DNA of 64,000 nt from Mesorhizobium sp. SOD10 (GCA_000824805.1 CCNA01000027.1:41665-105664); one strand, 5' to 3'; positions 9,085-18,684 are shown, counted from the stretch's first letter. Notes: generated by a model not told the origin, from the sequence alone. Numbers and translations are program-made.

Positions 9085-9570
9085 CCACGAGATGCAGACC
9101 GCCTGAGCCACAGCTTTGTACGCACATGACCTTGCAGAGCGGTCTGTGCAGTGGACCCAGTCGTCGAACTTGCGTCAAGCCCCTGAGGCCCAAGTCAAGG
9201 TGGTGCGCGAGTGCATGGGAGATCACCTCCGGCTGTTCATGGATCTCCTTCTCCATGAAGTGCCGATGGTTACCCCCCTTTTTGACGAGAAGACTCGTGT
9301 CTATCGACTGCTGTCGTTGCCGTTCGACTGGGTTGCCGTCGATCGAAGATCTGCGCCTGATTGCGGCGCACGATGGCCCAATCGCCATCCTTGAGATATC
9401 GAACCGGCGCATGGCGCCAGCGCGATCGCGTCCGAGCCGAGGAACATTTCCCCTCGACCATGGTTGACGACCGGCTGCCGAAGCAAGCACCAGCAGATTC
9501 GATCGTTGCGGAAGGCATAGGCGGTAAGTGGCGCAACTGGGGCTTGCCCAATGATCCCCACACATTGGTT
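9085..9570 (-). pseudogene. nodM: nodM (glucosamine-6-phosphate synthase) relic
   Basis: Joining frames on the minus strand gives pieces of the glutaminase half of GlmS/NodM: a start with a cysteine followed by IIGQAPVA, then RGEMFLGSDAIALAP, then LKDGDWAIVRRNQAQIFD, then GNHRHFMEKEIHEQPEVI and a last trace near VQSCG. Most of the region between the N-terminus and the SDAIALAP segment is deleted, and at least two frameshifts are present. The whole isomerase half is gone. NodM normally supplies glucosamine-6-phosphate for Nod factor synthesis. Its place directly after nodH suggests the nod operon once ended with it. The housekeeping glmS would now have to serve. Confidence 0.75.
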
Positions 9571-9587
9571 GAGGTCCCTCGCTGCAC

Positions 9588-9721
9588 TGAAAAAGGAACG
9601 ACTAAGAGATAGGCGCAGTACTGAGGAGAAGGCCTCGCGGCGTAGGCTCTCGTCGGCGGATCATCAATGAAGATGCCGTCCGTGGTAATAAGATGCGCAA
9701 AGGGGCCATGCTGACAGAATG
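9588..9721. other. Short spacer between nodH and the nodM relic
   Basis: No gene, strong hairpin or binding site was recognised here. Confidence 0.4.
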
Positions 9722-10516
9722 TTAGTCGTTTTCGATAACCTCGGTTGCCAGCTGATTGCCCACTGCCCTTTCTCCCTCGCAGACCTCAAAGAATCTCGTG
9801 TAAGGTCCGTGCGCGAAGTGGCGGCGCAACTCCTGAAAATTCTCAATCGTTTGCTCTAGTGGTCGCGTTTCCTGGCGCTGAAGCGTCGCCGTACTGGAAA
9901 ATCGCAGCGCCGGGACGCCTAGGAAATCCCAAATCGCTGCCAAGCATGTGCCAGGTTCGCGCAGAAGGCACTCGTACTCGATCTCAAGCATATTGCTTTT
10001 CGTGAAGGATCGTGCGACCCGAGCGTGGAAATCGTCGGCAGCCTTGAAGTATGCCTCGCAGTCGGCGGTCGATAATCTAACTCGCGGCGGCGGAGCGTCA
10101 TTGTCCGCCCTGAACTTCAGCCATTGGTGCGTTTGTCTCGCCTGTACAAGCGACCGTAGCGATTCCAACGTATTTTCCCGAACCACGAGGATGACTTTGA
10201 GGTCTGGCCAACGGGTCAGCTCGGCAAAAAAGCCCGGACGATCATGAAACTGAGGTTCATTGATCTTGCAGCCGACATGCGTCACCTTCTTGTCGGTCCG
10301 CGAGGGATGGCGCGAGTAGGCAAGTTCAAGCAGCTCTCGATCGCTGCGAAGCAGACGGTGCTTGTCAGGCCAAGTGGTGGCATATGGATTGAGCAGCTCA
10401 CCGTTGCTCAACACATTCGGATGCGCGTTCAGCAATTCTTCCAAGTAGTGCGTGCCAGTTCTTGGCATGGCCAGGATTACGAATGGCGCAGGCGGCGGTA
10501 TGTGGCTATTAGTCAT
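9722..10516 (-). CDS. nodH: Nod factor sulfotransferase NodH
   Basis: The 264-residue product matches NodH over its whole length. It transfers a sulfate from PAPS to carbon 6 of the reducing-end glucosamine of the Nod factor, a host-range decoration. The PAPS 5'-phosphosulfate loop is seen in AMPRTGTHYLEELLNAHPNV (residues about 17-36), the 3'-phosphate region in VVRENTLESLRSLVQAR near residue 110, and the family-typical HVGCKINEPQFHDRP between them. It follows nodJ by about 210 bases on the same strand and is probably the last intact nod gene of the operon. It is slightly longer than Sinorhizobium meliloti NodH through extra C-terminal residues. Confidence 0.93.
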   Translation of the reverse strand: MTNSHIPPPAPFVILAMPRTGTHYLEELLNAHPNVLSNGELLNPYATTWPDKHRLLRSDRELLELAYSRHPSRTDKKVTHVGCKINEPQFHDRPGFFAELTRWPDLKVILVVRENTLESLRSLVQARQTHQWLKFRADNDAPPPRVRLSTADCEAYFKAADDFHARVARSFTKSNMLEIEYECLLREPGTCLAAIWDFLGVPALRFSSTATLQRQETRPLEQTIENFQELRRHFAHGPYTRFFEVCEGERAVGNQLATEVIEND

Positions 10517-10726
10517 TGCGTGTGTTCCTAACCAGCATTAGTCGCGGCAGTTCGGGTGGCGCTTCGGACGAGATGCCTGATTGCTATCTTCGACACTGTC
10601 TCGCCAAGGATGTTCGCTACCGGTCGGATTAAACTCGCACTCTAGCAAACCGTACAATCGAAGGGACAACACAACGGTCTGCGCTGACAGGGGCGAGTGC
10701 CAAGCCTCGGCACCGACGCCGCAGCG

Positions 10727-11515
10727 TCAGCGCATCAGGCGCCGACGCAACAGCGCCGCCGACAAGAAAAACGGCAAAACCGCGTAGACGCAAAGTGTCG
10801 TAATGTGCAGGCCGAGGCTTTCAGCCGGGCGGCCAAGCATGACTGAGCGGATCAGGTCGACCGAGTGAGCCAGAGGCAAGAGGGACGATACCTGCTGAAA
10901 TGCGCTTGGCATTTGGCTGACCGGAAAGACGGCCCCGGACAGGAATAGCATAGGCGTGAGAACAAGCGTTTGGTAAAATACGAGACAGTCGTAGTTGGGC
11001 GCAAGCGCCGTGACGATCATGGCTAGACTTGCGAAAGCAAGCCCAGTTAGGGCGATGATTGGAAGCGCGTAGAGAAGGGATGGCCACGCGGCATAGCCGA
11101 GCATGGCAGCAACTAGCGTAATCGCCGTACCGGCCAGAAGAGACTTGGTGCCGGCCCAGGCTAGTTCACCAAGTACGATGTCGCCGAGCGTGAGCTGAGT
11201 GCATAGCATCGCTTCCCAGGTGCGTTCGCCTCCCATGCGAGCAAATGTCGAGTAGATCGTTTCGTAGGTCGCCGAGGTCATCGCGCTTACCGCGGCCATG
11301 CCAGCCGCCAGAAAAGCTACGTACGAAGTGCCTTCAACACGACCTATCATTATCCCGAGGCCGAAGCCGAGCGCGAACAACGAGATCATCGGCTCAGCGA
11401 GGTTCCCGAGAACCGCCGCAAGGGCAATTTTCTTCCAAGCCAAATAATTGCGGCGCCACACTGCAACCCAATTCCAGCCATTGGCGGGCATAACGGCCAT
11501 ATAACCTTCGGTCAT
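10727..11515 (-). CDS. nodJ: Nod factor export permease NodJ
   Basis: The 262-residue protein is an ABC-2 type permease with about six membrane helices (for example FLAAGMAAVSAMTSATYETI and a hydrophobic C-terminal pair). With NodI it forms the inner-membrane exporter of lipochitooligosaccharides. Its start lies 3 bases after the nodI stop, the usual nodIJ arrangement. Length agrees with the family. The C-terminus ends in a basic tail (RRRLMR). Confidence 0.93.
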   Translation of the reverse strand: MTEGYMAVMPANGWNWVAVWRRNYLAWKKIALAAVLGNLAEPMISLFALGFGLGIMIGRVEGTSYVAFLAAGMAAVSAMTSATYETIYSTFARMGGERTWEAMLCTQLTLGDIVLGELAWAGTKSLLAGTAITLVAAMLGYAAWPSLLYALPIIALTGLAFASLAMIVTALAPNYDCLVFYQTLVLTPMLFLSGAVFPVSQMPSAFQQVSSLLPLAHSVDLIRSVMLGRPAESLGLHITTLCVYAVLPFFLSAALLRRRLMR

Positions 11516-11518
11516 TGT

Positions 11519-12442
11519 TCAGTCCTTCATCTCGCGCCCGGTCAGCCGCAAGAAGACATCCTCGAGGTTCGGCGGACGCTGCAAAAGGCGCAGACCAGCA
11601 ACCCCACGCAGCTGCGTGAGCAGCTGCTCGGGATCGGGCGCATAGCAAAAGAGAGTTTCGCCGCTCCGCTCGATGCGTTGCGCGTACGGCTTGACCAGCG
11701 ATCTCAGTTCATGTGGATTGCCGCCATAGACTTCGACCACCTGGCAGCCGATCTGCTCGTCAATCAACGCGTGCGGTCGCCCTTCGGCGATCTTGCGCCC
11801 CTGCTCGACCACACACAGCCGATCGCACAACCGCTCGGCCTCCTCCATGAAGTGAGTGGTCAAAAGTATCGTTTTTCCCCGCGTCAACAAGGAACGCAGG
11901 CGTTCCCAGATCAGGTGGCGCGCCTGTGGATCGAGGCCAGTAGTCGGCTCGTCCATGACCAAGAGTTGCGGGTCATTAATCAGCGCACGGGCTAGCGTCA
12001 GGCGTCGCTTCATGCCGCCGGACAGTTCGGCGACGCGCGCATCCGCCTTGTTCTCGAGGCGGGCGAACTCGAGCAGCGATGGGCTGACCGCTTCGACCTC
12101 GCGTTTGCTCATGCCAAAGTATCGCCCGAACACCAGTAAGTTTTCACGTACCGTGAACCTATGATCAAGGTTGTCGAACTGCGGGACCACGCCGATGCGT
12201 GCACGTGCCAAACGGGCACGTGCCGGCACTGGCACTCCGAACACCGTGATCTTGCCTGCGTCAGGCGTTGCCATACCGAGGAGCAACCGTGTAATCGTGC
12301 TTTTGCCCGCGCCGTTCGGCCCCAGCAGCCCTAAGCACTCTCCGGGAGCAACGGTGAATGACATGCCGTCGACAACGACCCTTTTGCCATATGATTTCGT
12401 CACGCCGACAAAGTCGATTGCCACCATGGGTCCCGCACTCAA
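11519..12442 (-). CDS. nodI: Nod factor export ATPase NodI
   Basis: The 307-residue ABC ATPase has Walker A GPNGAGKST (about residue 39), the signature ELSGGMKRRLTLARAL (near 141) and Walker B LLVMDEPTTGLDP (near 160), with the switch histidine in LLTTHFMEEAERL. It energises NodJ for export of Nod factors across the inner membrane. It overlaps the end of nodU by 4 bases and is followed by nodJ after 3 bases, so the three are translationally coupled. Confidence 0.94.
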   Translation of the reverse strand: MSAGPMVAIDFVGVTKSYGKRVVVDGMSFTVAPGECLGLLGPNGAGKSTITRLLLGMATPDAGKITVFGVPVPARARLARARIGVVPQFDNLDHRFTVRENLLVFGRYFGMSKREVEAVSPSLLEFARLENKADARVAELSGGMKRRLTLARALINDPQLLVMDEPTTGLDPQARHLIWERLRSLLTRGKTILLTTHFMEEAERLCDRLCVVEQGRKIAEGRPHALIDEQIGCQVVEVYGGNPHELRSLVKPYAQRIERSGETLFCYAPDPEQLLTQLRGVAGLRLLQRPPNLEDVFLRLTGREMKD

Positions 12443-14151
12443 ACCAGCTTAAGGGTGCCGTCGCCCGGCGATAGTTCAGTTTCGGGAATTTTGGTCAACA
12501 GCACACCATCGGACCATATGTGTTCAATTCGTCCCCAGTCGCAGGCTGCGGCGGCACCCGGAAAGAACCCGCGTCCATGGTGGTTGGCACTCGTATTGCA
12601 AAGCAGCGGAATGCCCGTGAGCTTTTCATATTCGATGAGTAGCTCGGCCACCTTGTGCTCAGAGGTTCTGGAAATGGTCTGCAGTCGCGCGGAACCGTCG
12701 AGATGCACGACAGCGGGGACTTTGTCCCGCCATTCCGCCCGCGTCTGATGGTCGAACAACATGTAAGGATCCGGCGTTCCGGGGCTGAATATTTCCGGCG
12801 CGCGGTCCTCAAGGCAGATCGGCGCCACGGGGCGGAAGTGTTCGCGAAGTTTGACGTCGTTGAGATAATCCTTCATTTCGGGCGAAGTCGCGGCCGCGAG
12901 AATGCTTCTGCCACCCAGTGCCCGTGGTCCGAGCTCGGCGCGCCCAGTAAGGAAAATGACGGGCTTATTGCCGGCGAGAATGGAAGCGAGTTCTCGCATA
13001 CTGCACGGTTCGGAGTCCCATCCGGAAGGCAGTTGGCCCTCTAGCAAGGCCGGGCCGCTGTAAACCGACCAATCCAGAGGAACGAAGCCATCTTGCACAA
13101 CCATTGCGCTGCAAGCGGCACCTATTGCCGAGCCGCTGTCATTCGGAAATGGCGGCACCCACACAGCATCGAAGAGCCCCGCCTCACGTAAGGCACTATT
13201 CCATTTAATGTTGAGACCGCAGCCGCCGGCGATGCATAAATTTCGCGCTCCCGAAAGGTGTGCGTGCCGCTCCACAGCGGTTGCCATTTCGCTGACAAGG
13301 AGACGCTCGAGAAAAAGATGAAAGGATGCAAGCACATCTTCGGGTGCCTGGTCCCTCAGTCGGAGCGCACTGGCTTCGAAGAAGTCATGCACGCGCGCAA
13401 GCAAAGCCTCCGCGCTGTTGATATCCGCACGGTAATGGCTGGCTAGCTCTGTGTCGCCCGCAAAGCGCTCCTGGTAGAGTTCCTGAAACGCTGCCACGAT
13501 GTCTTCATCGACCGACCCGAGTGCGATGTAGGCCATCAGCTTGCCGGCAACACCGAGATCCCAGTCGCCGCGACCCGCCCGCTTATAGGGCCCGAAGTGA
13601 TGGCCCGCAGCCGCGTAAATATGGCCTATCACTGGGAATAGGCATTCGAGGAACCGGGCGCCGCGGCGTTCAACATAATAGAGGCGTGGAAAGATGCACC
13701 CGTCCCAGACCAAACAGAATGCGGGCTGTCCGGTTTTGGCGAAAGGGCTGGTGCAGTACGCCGAGGTCACATGGCCGGTAACATGGGGGTAGCTTCTATA
13801 AGAGAAAAGCCGGCCATCGAGCATCAGGCCGGAGCCGTCGAGCGAAGTGAGGAGGCCCTCGGCATGGCGTTCGACGTAGGGCGCGCCTTTGAGAGTGATC
13901 GGACCCGCCTCGCTAAGGACCTGGAACTGCGACTCCAAATCGCCGTCCCAGCCGTCGATAACGAACTGATCTACGTCCCGCGGATCCAGACCGTGCTCCG
14001 CCAGGGCGGAGACAACTGACTCCAGATGGTCGATGGCTTGATATCGTCGGTTATTGTCCCGCTTCTCCTGTTCAATGCAAAACACGAGTTGTCCGTCCTC
14101 GACAAGGGCGACCGCCCCGTCATGGGTCAGCTTGATACCACAAATGCGCAT
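12439..14151 (-). CDS. nodU: Nod factor O-carbamoyltransferase NodU
   Basis: The 570-residue protein belongs to the NodU/CmcH/TobZ carbamoyltransferases. It attaches carbamoyl from carbamoyl phosphate to the non-reducing-end sugar of the Nod factor. The N-terminal half has the actin-like fold start (MRICGIKLTHDGAVALVEDG) and the iron-binding histidine region around HVTGHVTSAYCTSPF. The C-terminal half shows GRAELGPRALGGRSILAAAT and CLEDRAPEIF, which are typical of the YrdC-like part. It lies 13 bases after nodS and overlaps nodI by 4. Confidence 0.93.
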   Translation of the reverse strand: MRICGIKLTHDGAVALVEDGQLVFCIEQEKRDNNRRYQAIDHLESVVSALAEHGLDPRDVDQFVIDGWDGDLESQFQVLSEAGPITLKGAPYVERHAEGLLTSLDGSGLMLDGRLFSYRSYPHVTGHVTSAYCTSPFAKTGQPAFCLVWDGCIFPRLYYVERRGARFLECLFPVIGHIYAAAGHHFGPYKRAGRGDWDLGVAGKLMAYIALGSVDEDIVAAFQELYQERFAGDTELASHYRADINSAEALLARVHDFFEASALRLRDQAPEDVLASFHLFLERLLVSEMATAVERHAHLSGARNLCIAGGCGLNIKWNSALREAGLFDAVWVPPFPNDSGSAIGAACSAMVVQDGFVPLDWSVYSGPALLEGQLPSGWDSEPCSMRELASILAGNKPVIFLTGRAELGPRALGGRSILAAATSPEMKDYLNDVKLREHFRPVAPICLEDRAPEIFSPGTPDPYMLFDHQTRAEWRDKVPAVVHLDGSARLQTISRTSEHKVAELLIEYEKLTGIPLLCNTSANHHGRGFFPGAAAACDWGRIEHIWSDGVLLTKIPETELSPGDGTLKLV

Positions 14152-14164
14152 AATGCTTCCTCGT

Positions 14165-14818
14165 CTAACGCAGGCAATTCGACAAATCCGGAGGCCGAAC
14201 CGGACTCCGAAAACGGGCGAGCAAGCAGTCTTGGTTGGGGGTGTCGCCCTGGCACTGCAGAAGATCGACAGCGATCAAAGTCTCGTTCAGCATTGCCATG
14301 ACAGTTTCGGCACCAGCGGCGTGACCCCAGCGCCGGCAAGTGGCATCACGCGCCGATCCGAATACCAGGTGCCCCCCTGGCGCAAGCATCCGCGCAAGGT
14401 TGCGGATGGCAGCGCGCATCTCGGCTATGCCATTGAGGTAGTACAGAACCTCCGCCACGACGATCAGATCGAACGGTTCCTCAGTCGAGAACTGTTGAAC
14501 ATCAGAGACGACCCAGGTGATGTGCGGTAGCTCCTTCATCCGTCTGCGCGTTCGATTAATCGCGCGCGGCACGACATCGATTACTGTAAGGCGTTGGCAA
14601 TGGGGCGCTAGCCTTGCCGTGAACGCGCCTGCCGCACACCCGACTTCAAGTGCATTTGTGATGGATCCATGCAAAAGCGACAGCCGCAGCATTTGCGTGT
14701 GACGCTCCCGTTCGAACGGATTGGCATCGAGCAGCCACGGATCGTCTGCGGCCAATTCCCGATCCAACAATCGATAGTTATTGTCCAACTTCAAAATTCG
14801 TCTACCTCGATAACGCAA
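14165..14818 (-). CDS. nodS: Nod factor N-methyltransferase NodS
   Basis: The 217-residue protein is a SAM-dependent methyltransferase with motif I ALEVGCAAGAFTARLA (about residue 56), an acidic residue after the next strand in LTVIDVVPRAI, and motif II FDLIVVAEVLYYL (near 115). NodS methylates the free amine left on the non-reducing glucosamine after NodB deacetylation, before NodA acylation. It starts 3 bases after the nodC stop. The first eight residues (MRYRGRRI) are not conserved in the family. An internal start is possible but no other ATG fits. Confidence 0.92.
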   Translation of the reverse strand: MRYRGRRILKLDNNYRLLDRELAADDPWLLDANPFERERHTQMLRLSLLHGSITNALEVGCAAGAFTARLAPHCQRLTVIDVVPRAINRTRRRMKELPHITWVVSDVQQFSTEEPFDLIVVAEVLYYLNGIAEMRAAIRNLARMLAPGGHLVFGSARDATCRRWGHAAGAETVMAMLNETLIAVDLLQCQGDTPNQDCLLARFRSPVRPPDLSNCLR

Positions 14819-14821
14819 CCA

Positions 14822-16165
14822 TCACTCGTCGGAAGTCACCAGCACCGAACAGTCCCGTGCAAGATGGCGCATACGATTCTGCACCGCATCTGCCGACAAA
14901 TTTGTAGTGCTTGATTCAGTAGTCAGGTTCTGGACGGGAGCCTGTTTCCCATCCTTAACTGCCGCCGTGGCAGCGAAGCTGCGCGAAAGCCAATCGCTGT
15001 TGCTCAACGTACACAACGCGTAGGCTTTCAGGGGGAGCAAGAGAAAGACGTTGATGAATGTGTGGACAGAGAAGCCTATAAATCGAAGTTGGCGAGCACG
15101 AAGCGCCACCGCGCTGCAGCGAACGATGGTCATGAATACAATCATTAGGATTGTCGACCATGGCACGGTGCCCATCAGTACGAACTTCGCGAGGCCTGTT
15201 AGCACCGATACGGCGAGTAGTAGCGGTCCGAGATTCTGTCCGACCACGTCCAATGTTAGAAAGCGGTTGAGCCCCGGTAGCAGATTCAGTGCAAGCCAGG
15301 TGTCCCGGAAAGTGCTGCGCGCCCACCGGAGTTGTTGGCGCAGATAAGGCCCTAGGCTTTCTGGAACGACTGTTGCCGCGATGGCGTCCGGGACGTACTC
15401 AGTGCGTAGGCCTGCTTTCAGCATTAGGATCGTAAGATGGCGATCTTCACCGAAGTCACTTGGCTTTCCCCGAAATGTCTGGGTCTCATACTGATCCAGT
15501 AGCAAAAGGAGTGCGGATCGACGGTACATGGCACACGGGCCGCAGCAGCACATTACGGCGCCGAAGCGAGCCTGCGCTGCGCGTTCCTCGTTGCAAGCCA
15601 GCCAGTACTCCATATCGATCAATCGGGTCAGCCAGGACTCGCCCCGGTTGCTGGCCGTCAACTGACCCATGGCTGCGCCGATCCCCGGATCTTGCATCTT
15701 TAGCGCAAGCTTTGTGACAACATCGGACGCTAGCGTCGTGTCCGAGTCGACGTTGAGCACCAAGTCTCCAGATGATCGGCGTATCGCGGCGATTTGTGCC
15801 TTGCGCTTTCCGGCATTTTTGGGGAGCAGGATGAAGTTGAAGTTCGGGTGGCGCGCGAAGCTCTCGTGAACGGGCATAACGTCGTCCCGGTTCCGAGAAC
15901 CGTCATCGACAACATAGGCTCGCAGTCTTCCGGCGTAGTCCTGGTTTGCAATCGACGTGAGACACTCGAAGAGTGTGCGCGGGTCCTCGTTGTAGCAAGG
16001 AATGATGACGTCCACACTCGGCCAAAGATGGGGACTGGTAAGGTTGTCCGAGACCGATGAAACGCTTGCCGGCCGTGCATAAGCGGCTTGCATGCTCTTA
16101 TATGTGGTCGAGAGCAGCGCATAACACGAGATGGTGCCAGTGCTGACTGTGCCAAGAAGGTCCAT
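14822..16165 (-). CDS. nodC: Nod factor chitin-oligosaccharide synthase NodC
   Basis: The 447-residue inner-membrane glycosyltransferase (family 2) builds the N-acetylglucosamine backbone of the Nod factor from UDP-GlcNAc. Diagnostic motifs are VDVIIPCYNEDPRTLF, the metal-binding DSD in LNVDSDTTLASDVV, the catalytic acid region GEDRHLTI and the QLRWARS motif of processive synthases. A membrane segment is present at the N-terminus and several at the C-terminus (for example PLLLAVSVLTGLAKFVLMG). It lies 16 bases after nodB in the operon. Confidence 0.96.
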   Translation of the reverse strand: MDLLGTVSTGTISCYALLSTTYKSMQAAYARPASVSSVSDNLTSPHLWPSVDVIIPCYNEDPRTLFECLTSIANQDYAGRLRAYVVDDGSRNRDDVMPVHESFARHPNFNFILLPKNAGKRKAQIAAIRRSSGDLVLNVDSDTTLASDVVTKLALKMQDPGIGAAMGQLTASNRGESWLTRLIDMEYWLACNEERAAQARFGAVMCCCGPCAMYRRSALLLLLDQYETQTFRGKPSDFGEDRHLTILMLKAGLRTEYVPDAIAATVVPESLGPYLRQQLRWARSTFRDTWLALNLLPGLNRFLTLDVVGQNLGPLLLAVSVLTGLAKFVLMGTVPWSTILMIVFMTIVRCSAVALRARQLRFIGFSVHTFINVFLLLPLKAYALCTLSNSDWLSRSFAATAAVKDGKQAPVQNLTTESSTTNLSADAVQNRMRHLARDCSVLVTSDE

Positions 16166-16181
16166 GAGATCTTTGGTTCGT

Positions 16182-16841
16182 TTAGTGTTGTTGAGGAAGC
16201 GAGCGCATTACAAAGCCGCGGTCGTGCAACGCTGGAATTATTCGCGAGAGGGCGAGGATGGTTTGGCTTCGCAAGCCGGCGTCACTGCCCGGCTTCATCT
16301 CGCTAGGAGGGCACCCGTCGTGCAAGAGCACGATTGCGCCAGGCCGGACGGAGGCCAGCACTGCATCGACGATTGCATCGACACCGGGACTCAACCAGTC
16401 TCGCGGATCTGCCGACCAGTGGACAGCCGACAGCCCAATGCTGGCCGCAGAGGCGATCACTTGTTCGGTCCAGATGCCATAAGGAGCGCGCATGTACCGC
16501 ACCGCGGCTCGAGGGCAGGCCGCTTTGATGGCCCTGTTCGCCTCGAAGATCTCGCGCTGCACTAAGCCGGGTTCGCACTCGGACAGAACAGGGTGGGTCA
16601 TCGTATGGTTAGCTACCTGGTGCCCTTCCGTGATCATTCGTTGGATCAGTGCCGGCTGGTCTGCCGCGTAGGCGCCAATGACGAAGAAAGTCGCCGACAC
16701 ACTGTGTTGCGCCAGCACGTCGAGCACCTTCGGTGTGCAAAACGGATGAGGGCCGTCGTCAAACGTCAAATAGACGCTAGGTTGGCCGGCACCGTTAGCG
16801 CACTCGCTGTACACTTCGGACAAGCAGTTGAGGTGGCTCAA
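16182..16841 (-). CDS. nodB: Chitooligosaccharide deacetylase NodB (copy 1)
   Basis: The 219-residue polysaccharide deacetylase removes the N-acetyl group from the non-reducing end of the chitin oligomer. The catalytic and metal residues are all visible: YLTFDDGPHPF (residues about 24-34), NHTMTHPVLSE, VRYMRAPYG and IVLLHDG. It overlaps nodA by 4 bases and precedes nodC, the classical nodABC order. A second, clearly diverged nodB lies at 18685-19374 on the other strand. Confidence 0.95.
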   Translation of the reverse strand: MSHLNCLSEVYSECANGAGQPSVYLTFDDGPHPFCTPKVLDVLAQHSVSATFFVIGAYAADQPALIQRMITEGHQVANHTMTHPVLSECEPGLVQREIFEANRAIKAACPRAAVRYMRAPYGIWTEQVIASAASIGLSAVHWSADPRDWLSPGVDAIVDAVLASVRPGAIVLLHDGCPPSEMKPGSDAGLRSQTILALSRIIPALHDRGFVMRSLPQQH

Positions 16842-17428
16842 AGCTCTGCTCCGTTCCGATCAATCATCTCGCCGGCGGGCCAATCGGAGATCGGACGTCC
16901 AACTGGCAAGACAACGACGAGCGCGTCGTCTATGCGCGTTGGCGGTTTGTCGAGAAGCGCGTCCCGAAGGGTAGAGCGCACGCGAATGCCCGACTTGACG
17001 ACCAGCAGACCGCCTCGCCCCAATCTTGCAACGTGTTTATGCAACGCTGGCCGAACCGTGCCGAAGCCGAATGGAACCCCGAGTTCCTGCAACACGGGAC
17101 GCACGACACGCAATGAACTGCTGATACCGAGCCCCTCGAGATCCCGACGAATCCCGTACAATCCGAGTTCCGCTACGAGCAGATCAGCGCCATCGATTTT
17201 GATGAATCGGCGCAACAAGCCCATGTGTGCTGCAATACCGCTCGAGTCATACGCAATCGCACGGAACTCAGGTCTAGCTCCGGCCCAACTTCGGCTGCCT
17301 TCGAACGGCTTAGCATTAAAGGCGCCGGTCGGTCCGTAGGTCCTTCGAAAGAATTCGGCGAGTTCGATATGGTCGGAAAGTTGCAACTCGTTTTCCCAGC
17401 ACAGCCTCCACCGCACCTGAGAGCGCAT
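16838..17428 (-). CDS. nodA: Nod factor N-acyltransferase NodA
   Basis: The 196-residue product, the normal NodA length, transfers a fatty acyl chain to the free amine of the deacetylated chitin oligomer. The start MRSQVRWRLCWENELQLSDH and the C-terminal SDWPAGEMIDRNGAEL are hallmark sequences. The open frame extends to 17470, but the ATG at 17428 has a good AAGGAG site 6-7 bases ahead and gives the family length. The nod box at 17653-17700 lies about 225 bases upstream and should drive the nodABCSUIJH operon through NodD. Confidence 0.96.
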   Translation of the reverse strand: MRSQVRWRLCWENELQLSDHIELAEFFRRTYGPTGAFNAKPFEGSRSWAGARPEFRAIAYDSSGIAAHMGLLRRFIKIDGADLLVAELGLYGIRRDLEGLGISSSLRVVRPVLQELGVPFGFGTVRPALHKHVARLGRGGLLVVKSGIRVRSTLRDALLDKPPTRIDDALVVVLPVGRPISDWPAGEMIDRNGAEL

Positions 17429-17652
17429 ACAAAGACTCCTTTTCCGATACTTCCCGAGGGCACGCATCACGCGTTCGGCGTCGCGTGATCTGGTGCGAGT
17501 TCAGACGCTGCCGTCGGCGATCGCGATACGAAGCAATTGAACCGGCAGAACCTCGTACGACGAAGTTGCAGCGCTGATGGACTCTCTCAAAACTTGACGT
17601 CCTTCATGAGCGATACCCTTTCATTTCGGGCTCCTAATGCAGCACCGCCGTC

Positions 17653-17700
17653 GATTGGTAAAATCGATTGTTTGAATGGCAATTATTCATTCCGTGGATA
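17653..17700 (-). promoter_or_regulatory. nod box of the nodABCSUIJH operon
   Basis: Read on the minus strand, the sequence starts TATCCACGGAATGAATAA and ends ATCGATTTTACCAATC. It fits the nod box consensus along its whole length, including a perfect AAACAATCGATTTTACCAATC-type 3' half. NodD with a flavonoid inducer should activate leftward transcription from here. Confidence 0.93.
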
Positions 17701-18286
17701 TTATGGTCTATGCGTTCACGGGTCCTGACGATGGCTGCGCTTATGATCGGCTGGCCAAAGTTGGTGCTGTGCGCCGGCGCCGTGAGGTTCCCCGCAGCCA
17801 ACAGGACTGCGCGCGAAGAGCAGATTTGATCGAGACCGCGTTGAACCGGCGGTGGAAAATGACACGCTCATTCCCGCCACCGAGGGCATGGCCACGATGC
17901 TGAGGGGCAACGTGCTTTGTGCTCGCGAATCCATGCCTCGCCCGCAGAAAATGCGACAGGCGGCTTCGAGTGCCGGGGCCGCAGGAGCGCCCATTGTGGT
18001 CCCATGAGGAAGGCGGAACACGAGTTCCGGCTCTCCCGTGACACGCCGTCACCTGGGTTTTGCCAGGGTGGCCGAGCACCGAGCGGTTAATGCGCGGAAG
18101 CTAGACTAAGACTTCTCAACCGGTGCGCGACTCTGCTGTGAAAGGCACCGCGTCTACCCGCTATCGCGCAAGCCCAGGAGCGCGCGAGAATGGTGAGCCG
18201 CCGATGCTTAGGTTAGCGCCGGAATACGTCTCGGGGAACTGCCGACCGCCGTGCGAGGCGGTTTACTGATCGTAGCGTGCGGCATC
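17701..18286. other. Gene-less stretch between the two outward-facing nod boxes
   Basis: About 585 bases separate the leftward and rightward nod boxes. Several short overlapping frames exist on both strands, but none resembles a known protein or shows a start with a ribosome site. The stretch is probably old insertion debris. nodD is not here, unlike in many rhizobia where it lies next to nodA. Confidence 0.45.
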
Positions 18287-18335
18287 AATCCACAGCGCGG
18301 ATGGCATTTATCCAATCAATCAATTTTACTGATTT
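18287..18335 (+). promoter_or_regulatory. nod box upstream of the second nodB
   Basis: The pattern AATCCACAGCGCGGATGGC followed by TATCCAATCAATCAATTTTAC matches the nod box (ATCCA, GGATG, then ATC-CAATC-ATTTTAC spacing). The last bases are TGATTT instead of CAATC. It should drive rightward transcription across the nodA stump into nodB copy 2. Confidence 0.85.
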
Positions 18336-18588
18336 CTTCGAATCCTGCATTCACGTGATCCGACATCAACTCAAATTGGGAGCGACATACAAACCGGGGC
18401 CGGGAAAAAACGGATCTGAAAAAGTTCCTATCCAATCCAGATCAAAAGCTGGCATGCACCATATGGCTTTGCCGTTTCACTAAGTTCGGCGCTGTCGACC
18501 CCCTCGCGACCGAAGTAACGGAGGCAGGCTTGGACCAAGCTGGCGCTCAACTCGACGTCGGGGCAACCTTCAAAATGCGCGACCCGAT

Positions 18589-18684
18589 TTGCCCCAAAAT
18601 GCAGCTGTCGCTGTTACACCGGTTAAATGTTCAACGTCCGATTGGCCGGCCGGAGCGACAATCGACCGGAACGGACCAGAGCCA
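18589..18684 (+). pseudogene. C-terminal stump of a second nodA, in frame with nodB copy 2
   Basis: The 32 codons before nodB copy 2 translate into a sequence whose end, SDWPAGATIDRNGPEP, is clearly the C-terminus of NodA (compare SDWPAGEMIDRNGAEL in the intact gene). The part before it (AAVAVTPVKCST) looks like a worn version of the preceding NodA strand. The nodA stop codon has gone, so the stump reads straight into nodB. It shows that this nodB descended from a nod box-nodA-nodB unit that lost most of nodA. Confidence 0.8.
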
